Shown: piece after piece, positions 42,435 through 51,578 of the stretch | Position numbering within the stretch: the stretch's first letter is position 1 | Layout of the letters: each line of letters starts with the position of its first letter | Made by a program: the position numbers and the translations under genes | Source of the DNA: JAAFHB01 sp037133495 | GTDB taxonomy: Bacteria; Bacteroidota; Bacteroidia; Bacteroidales; Prolixibacteraceae | Direction of reading: 5' to 3' | Assembly: GCA_037133495.1 (NCBI GenBank) | Contig: JBAXOA010000007.1 | Location: forward strand, 1-64,000 | DNA: 64,000 bases | The notes under the pieces: generated by a model | The model's database searches: none | What the model was told of the DNA's origin: nothing | Seen by the model: only the letters and a program-made list of their open reading frames with translations

Positions 42435-45400
42435 TTAATTCATCCGGATCAGGCTGAAAGGCTCTGTTAAGCCATAATCCATAAAGAAATACTCATCAAT
42501 TCCGGCAGTTTTTTCGGGCGCTGTGTCCCAATCACCCGGTCCATTGATCCAACGATTGTTATTCTTGTAGAAATAGCCAAAAGTATTTTTCAGACTGCCG
42601 ATTACCTTAACCGTAATTTCATTTTTTCCATTTTCAAGGAAAGAACTGATGTTCAGTTCGTAAGGAGGGTAAGCAATATCTCCGGCTTTCTTGTTGTTTA
42701 CCAGTACTTCGGCAAGAATTCCATTCCATTTATTCAGCTTTACCTTATATTGTTCTCCGGATTTCGTAAGTTCGAAATTCTCGGAATAGGCAACTTTTTG
42801 GGAGAAAAATGGATAACCCATTGACTTCCAAGAACCCAGTTTCGAAAGTGTTCCTGTTGAAATTTCGAAGCCTTGCTTAAGCGGATTTAAAATAAAATCC
42901 CCCACAATATACGCGGGCATCAATTCGGCATGAACCGACATTTTGGGAGCTTTTAAAGTCAATGTATTTAACCCTTTTTGCACCTTGTCGCCAATAGGAA
43001 ATTTGAAAAAATCGCGGTCAATCCACCATTTGTCACTCTTTTCCAGTGTTTTACCGTTGAGCAATACTTCCCATAATTCAGGTCGTTCAACGACCGCTGA
43101 AAGTTTGTTTATTGTTTCTGCATTCGCATCTTTACCAAGATAGAAATGGTAATTCACTTCAAACGCGGAGTTGGTTTTAAAAGTATCCAAAGCAAGGTAT
43201 TGTTGCTTGTATTGAATTTTATGCTGCCATGGATTTCCCATAGGAAATCCGTTACTGTCAAAGAGTTTACGCATTGCCTTCATAAAGTAGGTCTCTTTTA
43301 GCTCTATCTTATTTGATTTCAGATCCAGAAAATCGAGTACCAGCACATTCTCGCCTTCAGGCTTGACGTTGATGTTACCTGAATCTGCTACTGCTTGTTC
43401 ATTTTTTGAAGTTACTGGTAATGGTGTCTCTGCAAGGTTGTTATTTGAAATATAGTACAGCGCACTTCCAATCGGAGAAATAGAAACTTCAAATACGAGC
43501 TGTCCATTTTCTTCTTTTGCAGGAAGACGGAAACAATCTCCGGAAATTAAATCCATCTTAACCAAACTCTTTCCCTTGGCATTGATGGTGGCTACAGCAT
43601 TTTGAAGCGTGTCGGTATTCGCAAGAAAGAGCAGCTGACCATCATCCATCATTCTTCTTTGATAATATAATTCTCCCAGGACGGGTGCCGGTTCTTTTAT
43701 TGAAAAATCAGGTAATGAGAAAAGCTGTTTTACAACGGTATCGTCTGCACTAGTGGCAAAAGTCCACTGATTTGCGAAATTTTTCATCAGATCGTTGACT
43801 TCATTCGATTCAGTACCGTCAACAAAAGCGAATGCTTTTGCAAACGAGAGAATTTTTCCACCTTGTTGAAGATAATTTTTCAGCATAGCAGCGGTATTTT
43901 TATCAAGATTTTGCATTGATTCAGGTAAAACTACCAGTTCGTAAGTTCTCTTTCCGATGATCAGTTTTCCATTTTTTACTGAACCAATTGTTTTCATCAC
44001 ATTCTCAGATCCAAGATCGTACTCGAAATGATTGCGCTCCAGCTGATAAACGAAAGACTTGAAACTCTTTTGGATCGAATCTGGCATTCCATTTTGGGTG
44101 GTTCTTGAAAAATACATCCATGCAGTGGTATTTGGCTGAATCACGAGTGTTTTATTTATTTGTTCACCAGATGCTGTTGCCATCGAGATACGACCGATAT
44201 AGTCTCCCATAGATTTGTAATTAATCCACCAAGGCTCGTGGTAAGTAAAGGATGGCGGATAATCAAATTTTCTGACACCCTTTATCGTATAATAGGCAAG
44301 ATGTTGATTCACAAAATTCACGCCAATAACAGCTTGCCAATCGGCTAGTTTTTTAAGGTTTGCAAAGGAAATTTCCCAGCCTGCACCTCCATAAGTTTCA
44401 CTAAGTGTTCGTTGACGCCCGGCTTGATTGGCAGCACTTCGCAATTCACGAATGGCGCGGGTATTCCCGAACTGACCGCCTTGTCCATTAGGAATGTATT
44501 CATTTCCAAGCATATCGACACCAGGTTGCTGATGGTGGATATAAAAGGATGCTTCGTCTGAACCATCCGTTGGTTTTGGCCAGCCATGTTCCCAGTAGTG
44601 TCCTGTAAATTTCAATCCATTCTTTTCGCAATATTCGCTGTATGGAATTGCCCAGCGTTCCACGAACATTTCAAGCAGCAGTTCGAAGTAATCGTGCCTT
44701 ACCTTTCTCCAGTTGCCTACCTCAAACACAATTGACGGAAGGTTGACTCTTAAGTCGTAGCCCCAACGTTTTTGAAATTCAGGAAACAGATCGGAAGTCC
44801 ACCGGAGTGCTGTTTTAGGACCCATGGCTGCTTCTAAATTTGGTTCGTCAGTGAAGCTGCCCATCAGCGTTTTTCCAAATTCATCCTTGTCATATTTTTC
44901 ATATCCTTTCATGGTGATCTCCAGAAATTTCTGTGTTACACCTTTTTGAAGAAGATCGACATAAGGGAAATTTCCATACCAGAATGATTTTGCTGCAAAG
45001 GTTTTCTTGAAAAGATAGAACATGCCTTTTTTGTCCGCGTAAGCTTCCTTTGTAGCTGTAATATCCGTTAACTGGTTGTTTTCAAATTTGATAATCGCCT
45101 CATACTTTACGGTATCCAGCTTAAGGATTTCCTGAACTTCGCATCCCAGACCGGTACCGTGAATATAGGACTCCGGCATTTGAGCGGGAACATGACCGCC
45201 GGCAAAACCGCTTGGGTAGGAATTCTCATCGTAAATCCATACTTTCATGCCCAGTTCTTTCCCTTTTCGGACAGTAAAATCAAATAAATGATTCCAATCC
45301 TCGGAAAGATATTCGGTTAACAGCCCGGGACGTGGATGAATGAAAACACCGCCTAATCCACCTTCCTTAAATTTTTTCATTTGAAAATCAATCCCATTCT

Positions 45401-45584
45401 CTGTAATCTTATCGTTCCAGTCCCAAAGGGGAGCACTGCGATAATCGGCAGGTGGATCCACGAATAATTTTTTAAGTTCGGTATAGGTCTGAATACCTTC
45501 ACGTACAGGTTTTTTGGCGCATCCAATAGCAAGAGCGATCAAAAGGATGCTACCTGCTGTCCTGAGTAAAAAATTGATTTTCAT
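42435..45584 (-). CDS. GH106-like glycosidase lipoprotein
   Basis: The 1049-residue protein has a lipoprotein signal (ALAIGCAKKP). An N-terminal barrel related to GH106 follows: YRSAPLWDWNDKITENGIDF, GGLGGVFIHPRPGL, KVWIYDENSYPSG, then GSFTDEPNL and LSETYGGAGWEISF with acidic residues at likely catalytic places. Beta-sandwich domains at the C-terminus resemble the GH2-type sugar-binding fold (AEVLVNNKKAGDIAYPPYEL). It is more distant from the two GH106 genes at 47139 and 53507 than they are from each other. A rhamnosidase role is plausible but not assured. It follows the isomerase-like gene by 71 bases. Confidence 0.75.
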   Translation of the reverse strand: MKINFLLRTAGSILLIALAIGCAKKPVREGIQTYTELKKLFVDPPADYRSAPLWDWNDKITENGIDFQMKKFKEGGLGGVFIHPRPGLLTEYLSEDWNHLFDFTVRKGKELGMKVWIYDENSYPSGFAGGHVPAQMPESYIHGTGLGCEVQEILKLDTVKYEAIIKFENNQLTDITATKEAYADKKGMFYLFKKTFAAKSFWYGNFPYVDLLQKGVTQKFLEITMKGYEKYDKDEFGKTLMGSFTDEPNLEAAMGPKTALRWTSDLFPEFQKRWGYDLRVNLPSIVFEVGNWRKVRHDYFELLLEMFVERWAIPYSEYCEKNGLKFTGHYWEHGWPKPTDGSDEASFYIHHQQPGVDMLGNEYIPNGQGGQFGNTRAIRELRSAANQAGRQRTLSETYGGAGWEISFANLKKLADWQAVIGVNFVNQHLAYYTIKGVRKFDYPPSFTYHEPWWINYKSMGDYIGRISMATASGEQINKTLVIQPNTTAWMYFSRTTQNGMPDSIQKSFKSFVYQLERNHFEYDLGSENVMKTIGSVKNGKLIIGKRTYELVVLPESMQNLDKNTAAMLKNYLQQGGKILSFAKAFAFVDGTESNEVNDLMKNFANQWTFATSADDTVVKQLFSLPDFSIKEPAPVLGELYYQRRMMDDGQLLFLANTDTLQNAVATINAKGKSLVKMDLISGDCFRLPAKEENGQLVFEVSISPIGSALYYISNNNLAETPLPVTSKNEQAVADSGNINVKPEGENVLVLDFLDLKSNKIELKETYFMKAMRKLFDSNGFPMGNPWQHKIQYKQQYLALDTFKTNSAFEVNYHFYLGKDANAETINKLSAVVERPELWEVLLNGKTLEKSDKWWIDRDFFKFPIGDKVQKGLNTLTLKAPKMSVHAELMPAYIVGDFILNPLKQGFEISTGTLSKLGSWKSMGYPFFSQKVAYSENFELTKSGEQYKVKLNKWNGILAEVLVNNKKAGDIAYPPYELNISSFLENGKNEITVKVIGSLKNTFGYFYKNNNRWINGPGDWDTAPEKTAGIDEYFFMDYGLTEPFSLIRMN

Positions 45585-45655
45585 GATGATGATTTAGTTG
45601 ATTTATTTTTGTTGTCAGTTTATTCTCAGTAAAGATAAATAATTTAATTATTTGA

Positions 45656-47071
45656 TCAGCAAATCTGAACTACCTCGATCCCTAAAATCTGACCAAATTT
45701 GTGAATTTTTCCGGCAATGTGGCCAACTCCGATAGCGCAGTGGTGAGCAGGACCTTGTTTCGACCAGTTATTCATGAATTGTTTCGCTCCGACCGAAAAA
45801 CGATAACGACTGTTCGTATTGCCAATCTCGAGTACCGGTCCTGCAACTGATGCTCCTTCTGCGACCAGCAGAAAAATACCATCTTTCCCTTCGACAACTG
45901 AAAGCAAGGTTACTGGTCCATGTTTTACAGTCATCTGAATTGATAAGCCTTTGCCTGGTTTTCCGTGAAAAATCGGGAGGGGAACAAGTTTTACAGGGCC
46001 TTCAGCAATCGCGAAATGAGCCGGTCCGTCGTGCCCGAGCATCACCACATCGTCTGCGAAATCCATCAGATAAAATTCAGAGAAAGACCCGCCCGTACCA
46101 AATTCAGCCATAATTTTCATTGCCTGGGCATTTTTAACTTCACATTCGCCGGCGACAGGAATATTTTTACCGGTCAGCAACGTATTTCCTGCAATAACGG
46201 AGGTGACAATGTTTTCGTAGTCATTGCCGGAATCACCTTCGTAATAATAAGCCATTGCTCCCAGATTGTGATTTTTCACCAATTTATCCAATGCGACTGA
46301 AGTATGTGCAGCCCGCTCTATTTCTGCCGATTCGCATTCGGAAGCAACTTCAAAATTTGATTTAAACTCCTTGATTTTTTCTTCAATTTCCGAATTTGTG
46401 GTTTCATCGCGGTACCTTTTCAGCTCGCACATTTCGAGCATTTCAATATGGGTGCCAAAAACTGCCGATTGTTTTGTCAGATCAGTGTAAACGTCGAGCA
46501 TTCCACCATAATAATGACCCAAAACTCCCAGCCGATTATGTCGCATCGCTGTTGTAACACGGGCAGCTTCAGTCCATTCTCCAATCTCCTTCCATGCTTC
46601 TTCATCCTTTAGATAACCCGTGACGATATCGTACTTAATTCCCGACCGGTTAAAAACGCTGGCAATTTCCGGAACCGAACAGGCCTGACAATGCTCGAGC
46701 CAGATTCCCGTCATTTTTCCACGGTCACCAAGCTGATTAAATGCCTTATAATCAAGCATAGCCACAGGTTGAAGATTCAGGATAACCACAGGCACCTTCA
46801 ACCTTTGGGCGATGGGTAATACGGTGGATGAAAGCGCATAAGTAGATACATAAAGAAATACAATTTCCACGTCCTGACTTTTCAGAAAATCAGCGGCCTC
46901 GCGTGCTTTGACAGGATTATCAACCATTCCGGCATCGATAACTTCAACTCCAAAACCGGCAATTCTATTTTTAACCTGCGACTGATAATCTTTCAGATTG
47001 TCGAGCAATCCATCAAACTGCGCCCAGTATGTGTCGAGGCCAATTCCAAATAATCCTACTCTGGTTTGCAT
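45656..47071 (-). CDS. L-arabinose/L-fucose isomerase-like protein
   Basis: The 471-residue cytoplasmic protein begins TRVGLFGIGLDTYWAQFDGL and shows the arabinose/fucose isomerase fold. VEIVFLYVSTYALSS, RLGVLGHYYGGMLDVYTD, YYYEGDSGNDYENI and VAGECEVKNAQAM give several acidic and histidine positions expected for metal binding. The C-terminus (GPAHHCAIGVGH) is also characteristic. It probably interconverts an aldose and ketose released by the locus enzymes, such as L-fucose, L-arabinose or L-rhamnose. No kinase or aldolase for the next steps is in this window. It lies between two GH106-type genes. Confidence 0.85.
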   Translation of the reverse strand: MQTRVGLFGIGLDTYWAQFDGLLDNLKDYQSQVKNRIAGFGVEVIDAGMVDNPVKAREAADFLKSQDVEIVFLYVSTYALSSTVLPIAQRLKVPVVILNLQPVAMLDYKAFNQLGDRGKMTGIWLEHCQACSVPEIASVFNRSGIKYDIVTGYLKDEEAWKEIGEWTEAARVTTAMRHNRLGVLGHYYGGMLDVYTDLTKQSAVFGTHIEMLEMCELKRYRDETTNSEIEEKIKEFKSNFEVASECESAEIERAAHTSVALDKLVKNHNLGAMAYYYEGDSGNDYENIVTSVIAGNTLLTGKNIPVAGECEVKNAQAMKIMAEFGTGGSFSEFYLMDFADDVVMLGHDGPAHFAIAEGPVKLVPLPIFHGKPGKGLSIQMTVKHGPVTLLSVVEGKDGIFLLVAEGASVAGPVLEIGNTNSRYRFSVGAKQFMNNWSKQGPAHHCAIGVGHIAGKIHKFGQILGIEVVQIC

Positions 47072-47100
47072 GTTTATTTGATATGTTAATATTCATTCTT

Positions 47101-47116
47101 TCCGCCAGCTGGCGGA
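47101..47116. repeat. Perfect 16-bp palindrome TCCGCCAGCTGGCGGA
   Basis: The GC-rich palindrome stands alone in an AT-rich 67-base spacer between the isomerase-like gene and the GH106 gene. An imperfect copy is at 39841-39856. It looks like a dispersed genomic palindrome of the kind seen between genes in Bacteroidota; an RNA hairpin that adjusts expression within the operon is possible. Confidence 0.7.
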
Positions 47117-47138
47117 CCTAATTTTTAATGCTTGTAAA

Positions 47139-50069
47139 TCAATTAGTTATTGGGCTGGTCACTATCCTTACCGGCCCTAGCAATCCCGATTCGAGCAATG
47201 GCGTATCCGACTTGAGCATATCAAAGCGGAATGCGTCGTGAGTTTTGGTGTACCGCTTATCTTTCGGCAAGTTCAGATCTCCAACAACACGGTTTGCCCA
47301 AAGATTTATTATATCGATCTCCAACGTATTGCCTGTCGGTTTAACCAAGTTAGAAATCTCAACACGCCACGGGGCACACCACAGAATTCCAAGATTCTTG
47401 CCATTTAATCTTACTTCAGCAACATTTTTCACATTGCCGAGATCGAGAAACAGTCGTTCACCCTTATGTTCAGCTTTTACTTCTCCCTTGATTTTTGAAT
47501 TCAGATCAAAGTCTTTATGATAGGTTGCTTTTCCTGAATAGTACTTAATTCCATCTTCAGTACTGTTTATCCAATTAATAAGTTTGGGAAATTTCACAAT
47601 GCCCGGGCCGCCCCAAAGTGGATCGAATGTAACTTTCCAGGCATCACTAAGGTTAATCAATTCGGTAAGTTTTGGAAAGTTTGATTTCGTCTTTTCCATA
47701 GTGCTAATCGATATTGGCTTCCGAAATACGATGAACCAGGAGTCGAACTTATCGAATTCCAACGAAAGGGTGGTACTCTTATCGGTCGCCACAAAGTCAA
47801 CGACAGGCCTGATTTCACCGGTAACGGCATTCCAGATTTCGGGTTGCTTTCCATTAACACGAAAAGTAAAATTGGATTTTTCGGGCTTATTTGTGCGATT
47901 TATAACGAAATAAATCTCATCATCACCACTTTTCCGATGAATATAGTCGAATTTCTCAGGTTGTTGGGATTGTTCGGTGAATGAAAAGTCAGGCTTCACC
48001 CCATCGGCTAAAAGAATTTCCCGCGGTGTTTTACCCCAAATCACTCTTCCTTTCCCAAATTGCCGCTCGGTTCGATCTTTGCCGTTGAGATTGCCCCAGA
48101 CTTCAGCAGCGATTCTTCGGACCTCGTCATCAGAGTCCGGGAAGTTTTTCAGTCCTTCGGAATATTCAGGGGGAGATCCGACCACCGTTGCACCCATAAG
48201 CACCAGTTCACGAATTTTTTTTATCACTTCAATTGACATAGCCTTCGACGGAATGGGAGAGATATTTAGTTTCTGATACCGACTAACTTGCAAACAGATC
48301 TCAGGAGAGGTGGAGGTGCAGTTTTGCAAGACCAACAATCGATAACTCATTCCGTCGGGCAGCAGGATCTGTCCATTTTTGACCGACATCCGTGTGAGCA
48401 GTACCTCTGCATTGGTGTAGTCGCAATCATAACCGGGGCCAAGAGACGGTATGATATATTTGGGTGGCACCAGTGTTGGCGCTCTTTCGCCCAAATAAAA
48501 GCAAACATCTCCCACAAACTTCCCTTGTTGGAGCATAAACTGGCAACGTGAAAGCCATGTAAAGAATGGCTTTGACTGCTCCCACCAGGTGATATTTGGT
48601 GTCCAGTGCTGTCCTGCACAGAATTCGTATCCCGGTTTACCATCCGATGGGGGCTGACACGTAGCCTGGTGTAACATAATGCGGTTTATTCCCTCGCAAA
48701 AAGCATCGTTGGCATAAGGTTTTAAATCGGATGGCCCCAGTGACCAATGGGTGCGGTCCTGTTCTTGTTGTGTGAAAGACTCAGCCATAGCCTCTTTTTT
48801 ACCATAGATATGAGAGGCTGTTGCGGTTTGTTTGAGATTGAGTCGCAGATGCCGGTCGGAATTGTACCCGCCAGGAGCTGTGAAATGACCATTTACCCAA
48901 AATTCTCCGGCAGGGATATCACAGCGCCCCAGGTTTTTAAGTACATCCTGAGGCGGAATATCGTTGGGTCCACCTGCTTCATTGCCCACTTTCATTCCAT
49001 ATTTATGACACAGATCCTGGAAATGAGCATAATAATTCTCTGCTATGCAATCCTGAATCGTACGGTCAAAGTCTTCGCGAAACCGATTGGAAATCAAGGA
49101 ATCGCCAACGGTGAAACCTGCCAGAACGGGAAGGTAGGGCTTGAGATCGTATCCCCTGAATCTTCGGAATTGGTTAGGGAAATCCTGTGTCCAGGTTAAT
49201 TTTCCACATTCCCAGCTGTCGGACCAGAGATAGGCCAATTTTCCACCCGCCTTTTTCGCCTCTTCAATAACCAGTTTACCAAGATGGTCGAAATGATCAT
49301 CCAACGAAGCAGTACTTAAATAATCAATTTCATAACCGTCACCTCCTGTGAAAGTGTCGCCCTCAGGATAAGCATGCCATTTACTCCAGGTCGTTCCGGT
49401 CAGGGTATATCCGTTGCGTAAGATCACCCATTTCCCCTCAGGAACTTCCCATTCGAACTGACCGTCAGGATTTAAATTATTCGTCAGATCAATTAATGTT
49501 TCAGCAATAATTTTTTTCTCATCATCCTGAATGCGGAAAGCCTGGACCCATAGGTCGTGGTAATACCCATCAACCGTTACGGGTTGGGTAAGTTTTCCTG
49601 AGAATTTTCTGCCACCTTCGACCTTCAGTTGGGTCTGAACGATCTTTTTCATCGCATTATCGGGCGTAACCCATGGTCCCATCATGGTCCAGCCACCTGC
49701 AAGATTAAATCCAATTTCGATATTAAACCGTTTGGCTTCCCGGACAGCATGCCGAAAGAGATCTCTCCATTCAGCTCCAAGAAAATCGACCCCTAAAAGC
49801 GGAGTCTTCCCGGCATATCCTCCCGTGCATATAAGATTGACACCGCTTATCCCTTTTGCCCTAAATTCTTCCAAATCCCTTGTAATTCCTGCCTTATCCA
49901 CACGATTGAAAAGCCACCACCAATAAACCCGGGGTTTGGCCGAATCAGGTGGCGAAAGAAACGAATTTCGCAATCCATCCGGAGAATTCCCAAACACTGA
50001 AATGCCTGATAAAATGATTAATATTAAACAAATAACGAATTTTGATTTGCGATAAATCATTATTTTCAA
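47139..50069 (-). CDS. GH106 alpha-L-rhamnosidase
   Basis: The 976-residue exported protein starts with a signal peptide and the GH106 opening: FLSPPDSAKPRVYWWWLFN, GITRDLEEFRAKGISGVNL. The barrel has LFRHAVREAKRFNIEIGFNL and YLWSDSWECG, with acidic residues. GNEAGGPNDIPPQ and AMAESFTQQ follow. The C-terminus holds a beta-sandwich (VAEVRLNGKNLGILWCAPWR) and SGLLGPVRI. GH106 enzymes remove terminal alpha-L-rhamnose, often in rhamnogalacturonan degradation. It shares the whole architecture with 53507-56545. GH29 begins 13 bases upstream of it in the same direction. Confidence 0.9.
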   Translation of the reverse strand: MKIMIYRKSKFVICLILIILSGISVFGNSPDGLRNSFLSPPDSAKPRVYWWWLFNRVDKAGITRDLEEFRAKGISGVNLICTGGYAGKTPLLGVDFLGAEWRDLFRHAVREAKRFNIEIGFNLAGGWTMMGPWVTPDNAMKKIVQTQLKVEGGRKFSGKLTQPVTVDGYYHDLWVQAFRIQDDEKKIIAETLIDLTNNLNPDGQFEWEVPEGKWVILRNGYTLTGTTWSKWHAYPEGDTFTGGDGYEIDYLSTASLDDHFDHLGKLVIEEAKKAGGKLAYLWSDSWECGKLTWTQDFPNQFRRFRGYDLKPYLPVLAGFTVGDSLISNRFREDFDRTIQDCIAENYYAHFQDLCHKYGMKVGNEAGGPNDIPPQDVLKNLGRCDIPAGEFWVNGHFTAPGGYNSDRHLRLNLKQTATASHIYGKKEAMAESFTQQEQDRTHWSLGPSDLKPYANDAFCEGINRIMLHQATCQPPSDGKPGYEFCAGQHWTPNITWWEQSKPFFTWLSRCQFMLQQGKFVGDVCFYLGERAPTLVPPKYIIPSLGPGYDCDYTNAEVLLTRMSVKNGQILLPDGMSYRLLVLQNCTSTSPEICLQVSRYQKLNISPIPSKAMSIEVIKKIRELVLMGATVVGSPPEYSEGLKNFPDSDDEVRRIAAEVWGNLNGKDRTERQFGKGRVIWGKTPREILLADGVKPDFSFTEQSQQPEKFDYIHRKSGDDEIYFVINRTNKPEKSNFTFRVNGKQPEIWNAVTGEIRPVVDFVATDKSTTLSLEFDKFDSWFIVFRKPISISTMEKTKSNFPKLTELINLSDAWKVTFDPLWGGPGIVKFPKLINWINSTEDGIKYYSGKATYHKDFDLNSKIKGEVKAEHKGERLFLDLGNVKNVAEVRLNGKNLGILWCAPWRVEISNLVKPTGNTLEIDIINLWANRVVGDLNLPKDKRYTKTHDAFRFDMLKSDTPLLESGLLGPVRIVTSPITN

Positions 50070-50082
50070 ATATGAATGATGG

Positions 50083-51570
50083 TTATTTAGTAATCTTTAT
50101 AACTACAGCCTCCTGTTTTGCCAATGGTGCTCTTAAGTTCCGGGGTATAGTTATTATTTGTCCGCGCTCAGTTATTTTACTGCTTAATTTTTGATTTGAT
50201 TCAAGGAGGCTTACCTTAAGTTTTCCGGTTAACTGCGTTTTAATGATTATTTCAGAAGGTATTTCTTTCTCATCTTTTGCAGGCATATAAATGGCATAAA
50301 TAATGTTATCCCCTTTTGAAGTATAGGCAACTTTGCCATCGAGGAATGGCACTACAGGCTTTGTATTGTAAATAGCTTCGCCGTTTATCCGGAGCCATTT
50401 GCCCAGTAAATTAAGATTTTCATATACTTGAGGTTCGAAGTCTCCTTTCCCGTTAGGACCAACGCCGAGGAGTAGGTTTCCCCCTTTAGCTACAATATTG
50501 ACCAGTAACTGCACAAGCTCTTTTGATGATTTATAATTATCATTTTTAACCCAACCCCATGCGCCACCCATGGTGATGCAACTTTCCCATGGAACAGGCA
50601 ATGCTTTTTCGGGTGTTTTTTGTTCAGGAGTTAAATAATCTTCATATTCACTTGGGACCCAACGGTCAACAACCAGCATTCCCGGCTGATTTACCCGTGC
50701 TTTTTCTGAGATTAGTTTCATATTTATATCCATGTCATAAGGATATTTGCAAAACTCTTCAACATTTTTATTGATCGTTGACAAAGGCCGGACCCAACAT
50801 CCGTCAAGCCATAGAATATCGACCTTGCCGTACTCAGTTGTTAATTCATTGATTTGATTTTGAGTGAATTCCACAAATTTCTTCCACCTGTCAGGATGTT
50901 TGGTGATATCGTAAGACGGATTTCGGTCTTTTGGAGGGTAATACGACCACCAAAAGTATTGTGTATCCCAGTCGGGTTTTGAAAAATAGACTCCCGTTGC
51001 CAATCCTTCCTTTCGGGTAGCTTCAAGCACTTCTTTTAGCACATTTGCCTTAGGATTAACTGAGAAAGGGCAACCTTTGTCTGTAACTTTGAAATCTGTG
51101 TATTTGGTATCATAGAGACAAAATCCATCATGATGCTTTGCAGAATAAATCATGTACTTAGCACCTGAGTTCTTAAACATTTTAGCCCATTTATCAGGAT
51201 CGAAGTTAAGAGGATTGAATTTTGTCTTTGTATTTCTGTAATCATTACAGAATTTATAATAATCGTTGTATCCGTTGCGTGTAATCCAGTCTTCAGGACA
51301 TAATGCCCATGATTCAACAATTCCAAGTTCCGAATACAGGCCCATGTGTATCAATAATCCAAATTTGTATCCCTGCCATTTTTTCAGGTTTTCCATTACT
51401 TTGGGGTCTTTGGGCCACACATAGGTATCAGTTTCTGATAAATGCTGTGTTAATTTTACCGCTAACGGATCGTCTTTTGGCTGAACGGAACTATTCCCGG
51501 TTTGAGCGAATAACCTGCCTGTCGCTACGACAAGCATAAAAAGAAATGCAAGGGTTAATTTACTGTTCAT
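50083..51570 (-). CDS. GH29 alpha-L-fucosidase
   Basis: The 495-residue exported protein has the GH29 signatures: GYKFGLLIHMGLYSELG, FDPDKWAKMFKNSGAKYMIY, SAKHHDGFCLYDTKYTDF, and the nucleophile region VDILWLDGCW with D near residue 256. A C-terminal beta-sandwich ends the protein. It hydrolyses terminal alpha-L-fucose with retention. The LIHMG variant (LIHWG or FLHWG in many members) is a small divergence. It is 8 bases from the propeller gene and 13 from GH106, so all three are cotranscribed. Confidence 0.95.
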   Translation of the reverse strand: MNSKLTLAFLFMLVVATGRLFAQTGNSSVQPKDDPLAVKLTQHLSETDTYVWPKDPKVMENLKKWQGYKFGLLIHMGLYSELGIVESWALCPEDWITRNGYNDYYKFCNDYRNTKTKFNPLNFDPDKWAKMFKNSGAKYMIYSAKHHDGFCLYDTKYTDFKVTDKGCPFSVNPKANVLKEVLEATRKEGLATGVYFSKPDWDTQYFWWSYYPPKDRNPSYDITKHPDRWKKFVEFTQNQINELTTEYGKVDILWLDGCWVRPLSTINKNVEEFCKYPYDMDINMKLISEKARVNQPGMLVVDRWVPSEYEDYLTPEQKTPEKALPVPWESCITMGGAWGWVKNDNYKSSKELVQLLVNIVAKGGNLLLGVGPNGKGDFEPQVYENLNLLGKWLRINGEAIYNTKPVVPFLDGKVAYTSKGDNIIYAIYMPAKDEKEIPSEIIIKTQLTGKLKVSLLESNQKLSSKITERGQIITIPRNLRAPLAKQEAVVIKITK

Positions 51571-51578
51571 ATGAAATT

